NCBI GenBank assembly: GCA_903842755.1 | Contig: CAIMNF010000152.1 | Coordinates: forward strand, 1-5,830 | Length of the DNA stretch: 5,830 nt | Origin: Oligoflexia bacterium | GTDB lineage: Bacteria; Bdellovibrionota; UBA1018; CAIMNF01 | Direction: 5' to 3' | Part shown: piece by piece, positions 1-5,830 of the stretch | Layout: the number at the start of each line of letters is the position of its first letter | How positions within the stretch are numbered: position 1 is the first letter of the stretch | The notes under the pieces: generated by a model | Databases searched by the model: none | What the model saw: only the letters and a program-made list of their open reading frames with translations | Told to the model about the DNA's origin: nothing | Translations under genes and position numbers: made by a program

Positions 1-2012
1 TCAGAGGGTTGCTGGATTTTGACTTCTTAGCGAAGCCCATTGAACTTTCCCAGGTGGAGCCTGCATCAGAAATTGTAAAACGATTTACAACGGGAGCGAT
101 GTCTCTCGGCGCAATTAGCTCAGAAGCGCACGAAGGGTTAGCTATTGCGATGAACCGAATCGGCGCAAAAAGTAATACGGGCGAGGGCGGCGAGGATGAG
201 TCGCGCTTTAAACCCACCGCAAACGGCGATTCGGCAAATTCGTATATTAAGCAAGTGGCTTCGGCGCGATTTGGTGTGACCGTTCATTATTTAAGTCAAG
301 CCAAAGAAATTCAAATCAAAATGGCTCAAGGGGCAAAGCCAGGTGAAGGGGGACAGTTACCCGGGCATAAAGTAGACGAATTTATTGCCAAGCTTAGGTA
401 TTCTACCCCGGGCGTACAACTGATTTCTCCGCCTCCACACCACGATATTTATTCAATCGAGGACTTGAAGCAGCTCATTTATGACTTAAGGAATGCAAAT
501 CCCGCAGCCGTCATTTCCGTGAAGTTGGTCGCCGAGGCAGGAGTGGGAGTTGTTGCGGCAGGAGTTGCAAAAGCGAATGCAGATAAAATTTTAATTAGTG
601 GCGATTCGGGGGGAACTGGTGCGTCGCCCCTTTCGTCCATTCGGTATGCAGGGGTACCGTGGGAGCTCGGATTGGCCGAAGCGCACCAGACGTTGCTTTT
701 AAACCATTTGCGCTCGCATGTTCGGCTAGAGACGGATGGTCAACTTCGAACCGGTCGAGATGTCGCGATTGCGGCGTTACTGGGTGCCGAAGAGTTTGGG
801 TTTGCGACGGCTCCCCTGGTGGTTGAAGGTTGTATTATGATGCGGAAGTGTCATCTGAATACTTGCCCGGTCGGTATTGCTACGCAAGACCCTGAGCTTC
901 GCGCAAAATTTACGGGGAAGCCTGAGCACGTGGTGAATTATTTTTTCTTTGTTGCGGAAGAGCTTCGCTCGATCATGGCAAAACTGGGCATCCGAACCGT
1001 GGCTGAACTCGTTGGCCGTACGGATTTGCTAAAACAAAGAAAGCTTACGGATCATTGGAAGGCATCTACATTAGATTTGAGTCGCTTGCTCTATCAGCCT
1101 AATGCCGAATATGGCGCTTTTGTAGCTCGTGCGCCAGGGGCGGTAAATGCGCTGGATTCTATTTTGGATACCCATCTTGTTCAGAAGGCCCAACCGGCTC
1201 TTGATCATGGCCAAAAGGTAGAGATTGAAGTGCCAATCAAAAACACCCATCGTGCGGTAGGAACTTTTTTGTCCGGAAAAGTGGCGGCTTTACATGGTTC
1301 TCAGGGGCTTGCATCAAACACCATTCAAGTTTATTTTACGGGGTCCGCGGGGCAGTCCTTCGGAGCTTTTTTGGCCAAGGGAATTACATTTTCGCTCGAG
1401 GGTGAAGCGAATGATTACCTGGGAAAAAGTTTATCCGGTGGGCACATTATGGTTTTGCCTCCCAAGAAAAGTGGGTTTGACCCTAAGGATGCAATCTTGA
1501 TCGGAAACACATCGCTTTATGGAGCAACGTCGGGTGAAGTGTACATTGCCGGTCGAGCTGGGGAGCGTTTTGCCGTGAGGAATAGCGGCGCGAGTGCCGT
1601 GGTTGAGGGTGTCGGTGATCATGGCTGTGAATACATGACCGGAGGAACCGTTGTTGTTCTGGGTACGACGGGCAGAAATTTTGGTGCAGGTATGTCTGGC
1701 GGAGTGGCTTACGTTTACGATGAAGATGGAAACTTAATGTCTCGATGTAACTTGGGCATGATGGAACTGGAAGAGGTTACGGAAGCGCTGGATATAAAGG
1801 ACTTACACGAACGAATTCAAAATCATTTTAGGCGTACCGGAAGTTTGCACGCCAAGAAAATTTTGAATCATTGGGAAGAGTCGCTCAAAAAATTTAGAAA
1901 AGTGATGCCGACTGAATATAAAGCGGCTCTGGAAAAGAGAGTGCGACTCGGAGTAGCGCATGCAGGAGTAGGTCAAGTCGGACCTGGTCTTGGAGGTGCA
2001 GCTCATGGGTGA
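1..2012 (+). CDS. gltB: Glutamate synthase large (alpha) subunit, 5' partial
   Basis: Catalytic subunit of NADPH-dependent glutamate synthase, which converts glutamine plus 2-oxoglutarate to two glutamates in the cytoplasm. The frame is open to the window edge, and the residues just before and after the TTG at position 9 (RGLLDF) match the linker seen inside full-length GltB. TTG is therefore not the start, and the N-terminal class II glutamine amidotransferase domain should lie upstream. Residues below are counted from that TTG. The FMN-binding synthase domain spans about 15-380, with the SNTGEGGED loop at 55-63, the phosphate-binding SGDSGGTGASP at 197-207, and [3Fe-4S] ligands C275, C281 and C286 (C-x5-C-x4-C, followed by PVGIATQDPELR). 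The GXGXG beta-helix domain spans about 400-600. The protein ends in a glycine-rich tail (HAGVGQVGPGLGGAAHG) that I do not recognise as conserved. It overlaps gltD by 8 bases. Identity is near certain; only the missing 5' part is inferred. Confidence 0.97.
   Translation, partial: RGLLDFDFLAKPIELSQVEPASEIVKRFTTGAMSLGAISSEAHEGLAIAMNRIGAKSNTGEGGEDESRFKPTANGDSANSYIKQVASARFGVTVHYLSQAKEIQIKMAQGAKPGEGGQLPGHKVDEFIAKLRYSTPGVQLISPPPHHDIYSIEDLKQLIYDLRNANPAAVISVKLVAEAGVGVVAAGVAKANADKILISGDSGGTGASPLSSIRYAGVPWELGLAEAHQTLLLNHLRSHVRLETDGQLRTGRDVAIAALLGAEEFGFATAPLVVEGCIMMRKCHLNTCPVGIATQDPELRAKFTGKPEHVVNYFFFVAEELRSIMAKLGIRTVAELVGRTDLLKQRKLTDHWKASTLDLSRLLYQPNAEYGAFVARAPGAVNALDSILDTHLVQKAQPALDHGQKVEIEVPIKNTHRAVGTFLSGKVAALHGSQGLASNTIQVYFTGSAGQSFGAFLAKGITFSLEGEANDYLGKSLSGGHIMVLPPKKSGFDPKDAILIGNTSLYGATSGEVYIAGRAGERFAVRNSGASAVVEGVGDHGCEYMTGGTVVVLGTTGRNFGAGMSGGVAYVYDEDGNLMSRCNLGMMELEEVTEALDIKDLHERIQNHFRRTGSLHAKKILNHWEESLKKFRKVMPTEYKAALEKRVRLGVAHAGVGQVGPGLGGAAHG
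1992..1996 (+). promoter_or_regulatory. Ribosome binding site of gltD inside gltB
   Basis: GGAGG, a strong Shine-Dalgarno match, ends 8 bases before the ATG at 2005. This fixes the gltD start at 2005 rather than at the in-frame TTG at 1990, which would place the site inside the coding region. Because it lies in the last codons of gltB, translation of the two subunits is probably coupled, which suits a complex made of both subunits. Confidence 0.85.
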
Positions 2013-3396
2013 TCCGCGCGGTTTTTTAAAGTATGAGCGAAAAGATCCTGTGCGCCGCGAAGTAACCGAACGCATGCACGATTGGAAAGACTTGTACAAG
2101 CCTGTTCCTGTAGAAGAACTTAAAACACAAGCGCATCGGTGCATGGATTGCGGTGTTCCGTTTTGTAACGGCTCTACGGGATGTCCTGTGGAAAACTTAA
2201 TTCCAGATTGGAACGACCTCGTTTCAAAAGATCGTTGGAAGGAAGCGCTCCGCTCATTGCATTTAACCAATAATTTCCCCGAATTTACGGGAAAGCTTTG
2301 TCCCGCCCCGTGCGAGGGTGCTTGCGTGCTCGGGCTTTCGGACCAAGCGGTGACGATTCGAAGTATTGAGTCCAGCATTATTGAGCGGGGGTTTCACGAG
2401 GGGTGGGTTGCTCCCCAAATTGCGGAGCAAAAAACAGGCAAAAAGGTAGCGATCGTAGGGTCGGGCCCTTCCGGCCTGGCTGCAGCTCAACAGTTGGTTC
2501 GGTGGGGACACGAGGTGACGCTTTACGAACGCAACGATAGGATCGGCGGCCTGTTACGTTATGGGATTCCAGATTTTAAACTGGAGAAATCCATCTTAGA
2601 CCGACGCTTGAACCAAATGGTCGAAGAAGGTGTCCTGTTCAAATCGGGAGTGGAAGTTGGGAAGGACATTACCTTAACCGACTTAAAGTCTCAGTACGAT
2701 GCCGTAATCCTCACGATTGGGTCCGAGCGCCCACGAGACTTGGTCATCCCTGGGCGAAATTTGCCAGGAATCCATTTTGCAATGGACTATTTAGTTCAGC
2801 AGAACAGGCAAAACTCGGGACGTTCCATTTCTGAAGGTCGAATTACCGCAAAAGGAAAACGAGTAGTGATCATTGGTGGCGGTGATACAGGGTCTGATTG
2901 CTTGGGAACTGCTCATCGGCAAGGCTGCATAGAAGCCCATCAGTTTGAGTTAATGGAGAAGCCGCCCGAGTTCCGTGACGCCTCAACCCCTTGGCCGCTC
3001 TGGCCCATGAAGTTGCGCACTTCTCATGCTCACGAAGAGGGGGGGGCACGCGCGTTTGGTGTGTCTACCGTAGAATTTAAAGGGGATAGTGACGGGGTAA
3101 AAAGTTTAAAAGCGATTCGCCTCCACGACAAATCCGAGTTTGAAATGCCGGTGGACTTGGTTTTGCTTGCGATGGGCTTTGTGGGACCAAAGCCTAGTGT
3201 TTTAGATCCAAATGGGAAGTTGGCTCTCACTCCGAAGGGCACCATTGCCGTAAACCAACAATTTCAGACCAACATTCCTAAGATTTTTGCCTCCGGCGAC
3301 GCTGTTCGCGGACAGTCTTTGATTGTATGGGCGATCGCCGATGGACGAAAAATGGCGCAGGCGGTGAATCAATATTTGATGGAAAATCGGGATTAG
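2005..3396 (+). CDS. gltD: Glutamate synthase small (beta) subunit, NADPH-dependent
   Basis: Electron-input subunit of glutamate synthase: it oxidises NADPH and passes electrons through FAD and Fe-S clusters to GltB. The protein is 463 aa, close to the family's usual length, and starts with the typical MGDPRGFLKYERKDP. From the N terminus: an Fe-S domain with C46, C49, C54 and C60 (C-x2-C-x4-C-x5-C) and a second cysteine group C99, C103, C107 (CPAPCEGAC); an FAD-binding Rossmann motif GSGPSG at 152-157 followed by ERNDRIGGLLRYGIPDFKLE; an NADPH-binding motif GGGDTG at 291-296; and a C-terminal FAD contact, ASGDAVRGQS, at about 429-438. All expected motifs are present and uninterrupted. The start overlaps the end of gltB by 8 bases and has its own GGAGG site. 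A run of eight G at 3039-3046 falls in a conserved EEGG segment and does not break the frame. NADPH preference is inferred from the bacterial family. Confidence 0.97.
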   Translation: MGDPRGFLKYERKDPVRREVTERMHDWKDLYKPVPVEELKTQAHRCMDCGVPFCNGSTGCPVENLIPDWNDLVSKDRWKEALRSLHLTNNFPEFTGKLCPAPCEGACVLGLSDQAVTIRSIESSIIERGFHEGWVAPQIAEQKTGKKVAIVGSGPSGLAAAQQLVRWGHEVTLYERNDRIGGLLRYGIPDFKLEKSILDRRLNQMVEEGVLFKSGVEVGKDITLTDLKSQYDAVILTIGSERPRDLVIPGRNLPGIHFAMDYLVQQNRQNSGRSISEGRITAKGKRVVIIGGGDTGSDCLGTAHRQGCIEAHQFELMEKPPEFRDASTPWPLWPMKLRTSHAHEEGGARAFGVSTVEFKGDSDGVKSLKAIRLHDKSEFEMPVDLVLLAMGFVGPKPSVLDPNGKLALTPKGTIAVNQQFQTNIPKIFASGDAVRGQSLIVWAIADGRKMAQAVNQYLMENRD

Positions 3397-3399
3397 AAT

Positions 3400-3963
3400 T
3401 TAATTTTCATCCACGGTTGCATATTTGCCTAGGTGTATTGAAATCATTTTTCCTAGCGATTCATTCCCTTTGCACCGGATATTAAAATAAATTTCTGTTG
3501 GGTTATGGTCTAAATTGGGGATGACCTCAAAGCCAGTTCCCCGAAAAAGTCCTTTTTGATCAAAGTCTTTTTCATTCGAGCCCAGGGGCACAATTCCGCC
3601 TGCCGCCATAAACCAGTTTGAGCTCGGTCCGAACGCGATTTGCTTTCCATCGTAGGGGATCGCTTTACCTTCCTTAAAATAAATCGCGTCATGCAATTCG
3701 CATCGATCCTTATGTTCAGTAAATGTGCCCAAGTCAAAGGTTCGGTCATTTCCAAATAATCCAGTCCAACCAGCGACACGTAAGTCTAAAGATTTAATCC
3801 ACTCCCCTTTGATGAGAACAAGGCCCTGGTTCGTACTCCCCCATGTGAGTGTTTGTGTGATGTTAACCGTGATTGCCGGATGAGTAAGCGCAAACACAGG
3901 AAGGTGAAAGAAGAACCAAGAGAGCAAACACAAGTTACGGGCCAACGAAGAATAAAGCCTCAT
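3400..3963 (-). CDS. Small secreted protein of unknown function
   Basis: I do not recognise the family. The 187-aa product starts with a clear Sec signal peptide: a basic n-region (MRLYSSLARN), a hydrophobic core at about 11-24, and a likely signal peptidase I site after VFA (residue 25). No lipobox cysteine is seen, so the mature protein of about 162 aa should be a soluble periplasmic or exported protein. The mature part has no further membrane segment, is rich in Gly, aromatic residues and short polar/hydrophobic alternations that suggest beta structure, and has just two cysteines, C88 and C164, which could form a disulfide. The ATG is the first possible start, since an in-frame TAG lies 15 bases upstream. 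No Shine-Dalgarno sequence precedes it, but a strong promoter does. The gene converges on gltD, with 3 bases between stop codons, and is transcribed alone within the window. It looks like a real gene because of the signal peptide and the well-placed promoter. Confidence 0.8.
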   Translation of the reverse strand: MRLYSSLARNLCLLSWFFFHLPVFALTHPAITVNITQTLTWGSTNQGLVLIKGEWIKSLDLRVAGWTGLFGNDRTFDLGTFTEHKDRCELHDAIYFKEGKAIPYDGKQIAFGPSSNWFMAAGGIVPLGSNEKDFDQKGLFRGTGFEVIPNLDHNPTEIYFNIRCKGNESLGKMISIHLGKYATVDEN

Positions 3964-3972
3964 AGAGCGCGG

Positions 3973-4000
3973 ATTCTACCATACATTTTTTTGATGTCAA
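3973..4000 (-). promoter_or_regulatory. Sigma-70 promoter of the secreted-protein gene, probably leaderless
   Basis: Read on the minus strand: a perfect -35 box TTGACA (4000-3995), a 16-base spacer, and a -10 box TAGAAT (3978-3973; 5 of 6 consensus bases) with an extended -10 TG at 3981-3980. Only nine bases separate the -10 box from the ATG at 3963, so transcription should start about 0-5 bases before the start codon. That agrees with the lack of any Shine-Dalgarno sequence. The promoter is seen directly; the leaderless mRNA is inferred. Confidence 0.7.
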
Positions 4001-4003
4001 AAA
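3988..4003. repeat. 16-base inverted repeat, candidate operator
   Basis: The 7-base arms TTTTTGA and TCAAAAA are perfectly complementary around a TG centre. The repeat covers the -35 box of the minus-strand promoter and lies in the only divergent spacer in the window, a position where a regulator could act on both directions. The arms are mostly A/T, so a chance match is possible. It is not an FNR-type site, because the half-site spacing is too short. Confidence 0.3.
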
Positions 4004-4029
4004 TTACGTGTACTCTCCAATCTTTTAGG

Positions 4030-4035
4030 TAAGAT
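4030..4035 (+). promoter_or_regulatory. Weak -10 candidate for the metallopeptidase gene
   Basis: TAAGAT matches 4 of 6 bases of the -10 consensus and lies 8 bases before the ATG at 4044. No acceptable -35 box sits 16-18 bases upstream, and no extended -10 TG is present. If used, it too would give an almost leaderless transcript. A promoter must exist somewhere in the 80-base divergent spacer, but this exact box is uncertain. Confidence 0.2.
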
Positions 4036-4043
4036 GTTTTTAT

Positions 4044-4835
4044 ATGCTCATTATTGATTCCTACACTGTATTAAAAGAAACGAAATCCGTTAAATGCGCG
4101 CACCCCGTTTTCCAAGCGTGGGGATACACCGACCAGGACTTAATGGAATGGATTGAGCATCCGACGAATTTGGCTCGCGCATCGATTGCCTCGAATTATT
4201 TAAAAGAAGTTTATCGCATCGTTGATAAAATCGAAGCTCATTTCGGAATGAGTCTGCCGGGCGAGTTAGTTCTTATTCCCAGCATGGGTGAAATCGATGG
4301 ATTCGCGCGCTACGATCACGGGCACCATTGCGTGATGCTTGGAATTGATTTCCCTGATGCGTCGTTGGATTATCTTTGTGCCTTAACGGCGCATGAGCTT
4401 TCGCATGTGTATCGCGATCATTCACCTAAAGTATGGGAGTTTTTAGGGAAGCCTTTGAAGCAAGTTTCTAGACAAGAATATTTAGACGCGGGAACGGCTC
4501 AAGAGCATTTGGTAAGCGAAGGATTGGCTACGTTAAATTCCCAAGCGGTGTTCCCCGAGGTGGCCTTACATGAGCACCATTATTATTCGGTCGATGAAAT
4601 GCAGTGGTGTTTGGCAAACGAATCAAAAATTGATCAAGCATTGAAGCGTTGTTTAAACTCTAAAGACCCAGACCCGTGGACTTTTTATCGTTCAGGACTG
4701 ATTGCGCCCGGTTCCCCTGCGCACGCGCACTATTTTTGGGCGGCCCGCAAAATACAGCATTGGATTAAAAACACTCCCGGAATGAATTTAATCCTTGCCC
4801 ATCAGCTTCCCGCAGATGAAATTAAGTGGTCATGA
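4044..4835 (+). CDS. HExxH zinc metallopeptidase-like protein (DUF2268/YjaZ-like)
   Basis: Predicted cytoplasmic zinc-dependent protease of 263 aa, with no signal peptide or membrane segment. The zinc motif HELSH is at 117-121 (H117 and H121 as ligands, E118 catalytic). A downstream helix, HLVSEGLAT (155-163), offers E159 as a third ligand 38 residues later, the gluzincin arrangement. The EGLA pattern and the layout resemble the DUF2268 predicted Zn-protease family (Bacillus YjaZ type); that assignment is from memory of the family and moderately sure. The segment before the active site carries a short strand and loop (LVLIPSMGEIDGFARYDHG), and a later helix (HAHYFWAARKIQHW, 227-240) would pack behind it. 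The substrate is unknown. The ATG at 4044 lacks a good Shine-Dalgarno sequence (a lone AGG lies 14 bases away); the next in-frame ATG is codon 34, which would cut off the N-terminal segment. The stop overlaps the next gene's start in ATGA, so the two form an operon. Confidence 0.85.
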   Translation: MLIIDSYTVLKETKSVKCAHPVFQAWGYTDQDLMEWIEHPTNLARASIASNYLKEVYRIVDKIEAHFGMSLPGELVLIPSMGEIDGFARYDHGHHCVMLGIDFPDASLDYLCALTAHELSHVYRDHSPKVWEFLGKPLKQVSRQEYLDAGTAQEHLVSEGLATLNSQAVFPEVALHEHHYYSVDEMQWCLANESKIDQALKRCLNSKDPDPWTFYRSGLIAPGSPAHAHYFWAARKIQHWIKNTPGMNLILAHQLPADEIKWS

Positions 4836-5419
4836 GTGGATTGAATTTATTAGGAACCTTTTCGTCTCATCAAACGTGGGCGAATGCGTGGGAAGTGCTC
4901 ATGCTTTTTGTCATTCCGATTGGCGGAGGAATTCCTGCGGGCGTGATCTTGGCCCAAGCTAAAGGGTTTCATTGGGCGGAGATGACGGTCTTGTACTTTA
5001 TTTCGGATTTGATGCTTGCCTGTGTATTTGAGCCCTTGATGCTCTTGATGATTTACGTTGGCAAGAAGCATCCCGTAGTTGCGAAAGTAAACGAAGCGTT
5101 CCGTGCTTCAATGAAGCGTACCGTTTCTCAATATGGGCTTAATCCGAACCCGTTTATGTTAGTCGTGATTTCGTTTGGGGTCGACCCGATGACCGGAAGA
5201 GTGGCTGCAAAAGCCGCAGGACACCGGTTCTTTTCCGGATGGGCGATTGCCATCGTAGGCGACTTATTTTTTTTCTTATTGATCATGGCTTCTACCTTAT
5301 GGCTGAACTCGTATTTAGGGGATGGTACTCTTACGGCGGTCATTATTATGGTTGGAATGATGGTGGTTCCAGGAATCGTCCGAAAAATAAAAGCGAAGTT
5401 TGGTAAGGTCGAAATTTAG
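4832..5419 (+). CDS. Small integral membrane protein, possible small multidrug export/DedA-like relative
   Basis: Predicted inner-membrane protein of 195 aa. The ATG at 4832 overlaps the upstream stop as ATGA, so it is preferred over the in-frame GTG at 4826; translation is probably coupled to the metallopeptidase. Hydrophobic segments lie at about 22-42, 51-76, 135-158 and 165-184. A less hydrophobic, Gly/Pro-containing stretch at 107-125 may be a re-entrant loop. Striking motifs are PIGGGIPAG (29-37) and DPMTGR (118-123), both Gly/Pro-rich loops next to membrane segments. Their placement recalls the two half-repeats of the putative small multidrug export family (ELRGAIP-like and PxTG-like loops) and the broader DedA-like fold, but the sequence match is distant and this is inference. 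The C terminus is basic (RKIKAKFGK), which fits a cytoplasmic end. No export substrate can be named. The stop overlaps that of the convergent HEPN gene. Confidence 0.85.
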   Translation: MSGLNLLGTFSSHQTWANAWEVLMLFVIPIGGGIPAGVILAQAKGFHWAEMTVLYFISDLMLACVFEPLMLLMIYVGKKHPVVAKVNEAFRASMKRTVSQYGLNPNPFMLVVISFGVDPMTGRVAAKAAGHRFFSGWAIAIVGDLFFFLLIMASTLWLNSYLGDGTLTAVIIMVGMMVVPGIVRKIKAKFGKVEI

Positions 5420-5823
5420 CTTTTGGGGGTGTCGGTAAGTTCGACCAAAAATTGCGCCCACTCGCGCGCTTCGTCCGCGTCTTCTTTTTGGTAAAATTCG
5501 GAGGGGGTTAAGTCTTCTGTTCCGTAGAAGGATAGCTCACGATCACGCCTCATTGATTTAGAAAATTTAGTAATTTTTTTTAAGTTCTTTTGGATCTTCT
5601 CGGGTAATAGGCTGGAGTGCTCTTCTAAGTCTTGGCTTACATCATGGGTTCTTGGTGGATCGAGATGAGCCGTTCGCAGCACTGACATTAATACGAGTTC
5701 GGAGATTTCTTTACTTTTTTGAACTACATCTGCCCAGTTTTGGTCCATGTATAAAACATCCAAAGCTTTTAGTCTTGATTTAGAGCGCTTCAAATAGTCC
5801 GCAGCGAGAGACTTGTTCGTCAT
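5416..5823 (-). CDS. HEPN-domain protein
   Basis: Small helical protein of 135 aa with the features of the HEPN family (pfam05168-like): an N-terminal helix ADYLKRSKSRLKALDVLY, a second helix with QKSKEISELVLMSVLR (35-50), the PPRTHD turn (56-61) matching the family's THDL signature, and a C-terminal RRDRELSFYG (92-101) followed by YQKEDADEAREWAQFLVEL, typical of HEPN proteins. HEPN domains are found in toxin-antitoxin pairs with MNT nucleotidyltransferases and in other RNA- or nucleotide-related systems. The RX4-6H motif of HEPN ribonucleases is absent: H53 and H60 are not at that spacing from any Arg, and no His follows R92-R95. A nuclease role is therefore doubtful. No MNT gene is in the window; one could lie upstream on this strand, beyond position 5830. 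Only 7 bases upstream of the ATG are visible (TTAAGCC), so the Shine-Dalgarno sequence cannot be judged. The TAA in them could be the stop of an upstream gene, but that cannot be shown. Confidence 0.85.
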   Translation of the reverse strand: MTNKSLAADYLKRSKSRLKALDVLYMDQNWADVVQKSKEISELVLMSVLRTAHLDPPRTHDVSQDLEEHSSLLPEKIQKNLKKITKFSKSMRRDRELSFYGTEDLTPSEFYQKEDADEAREWAQFLVELTDTPKS

Positions 5824-5830
5824 GGCTTAA

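Noticed and set aside
9..11. TTG as the true start of a short, stand-alone glutamate synthase subunit
   Set aside because: The frame stays open to the window edge, and the residues around it match the internal linker of full-length GltB. No ribosome site at proper spacing is visible.
1803..2378. 191-codon minus-strand open frame across the gltB-gltD junction
   Set aside because: It lies entirely antisense to two well-conserved genes, has a Ser/Arg/Phe-rich composition typical of a shadow frame, and shows no recognisable domain.
3382..3408. GAAAAT...ATTTTC inverted repeat after gltD as a terminator
   Set aside because: It has only 6 A/T-rich base pairs around a 15-base loop, with no GC stem or following T-run.
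3991..4000. FNR/CRP-type binding site at TTGATGTCAA
   Set aside because: FNR sites need TTGAT-N4-ATCAA; here the half-sites are separated by only two bases.
4826..4828. GTG as the start of the membrane protein
   Set aside because: The ATG two codons later forms a standard ATGA overlap with the upstream stop, and the GTG has no better ribosome site.
5421..5450. TTTTGG...CCAAAA plus GTCG...CGAC pairing as a bidirectional terminator
   Set aside because: The stem needs a bulge of several bases, no T-run follows on the + strand, and it lies within the HEPN coding region.

Overview
The window reads as ordinary bacterial chromosome with genes packed tightly on both strands. The taxon cannot be fixed from this sequence. 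A two-subunit NADPH-type glutamate synthase and a Sec-exported small protein fit a Gram-negative, proteobacterium-like host. Bdellovibrionota would be one possibility, but that is a low-confidence guess. Base composition is near-balanced, and I saw no obvious shift in codon use or base composition. No tRNA, rRNA, CRISPR array, insertion sequence or attachment site was found, and no stretch over 300 bases lacks a gene.

Left part (1-3396, + strand): the 3' part of gltB (FMN/[3Fe-4S] synthase domain plus the GXGXG domain; the amidotransferase part lies upstream of the window), followed by complete gltD. The two genes overlap by 8 bases, and the ribosome binding site of gltD lies inside the last codons of gltB. 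Together they encode glutamate synthase: GltD takes electrons from NADPH through FAD and Fe-S clusters, and GltB uses them to turn glutamine plus 2-oxoglutarate into two glutamates.

Middle (3400-4043): a convergent minus-strand gene ends 3 bases after the gltD stop. It encodes a small secreted protein of unknown family. Its start is preceded by a near-ideal sigma-70 promoter placed so close to the ATG that the mRNA should be almost leaderless. An 80-base divergent spacer, which also holds a 16-base inverted repeat over the -35 box, separates it from the next gene.

Right part (4044-5830): a two-gene + strand unit, joined by an ATGA start/stop overlap. It encodes a cytoplasmic HExxH metallopeptidase-like protein and a small integral membrane protein, possibly a distant relative of the small multidrug export/DedA-like group. 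A minus-strand HEPN-domain protein converges on this unit, and the two stop codons overlap.

No clear new multi-gene system is visible. The points most worth following are the candidate leaderless promoter, the unknown secreted protein, the coupled metallopeptidase/membrane-protein pair, and the HEPN protein that lacks the usual RNase motif.
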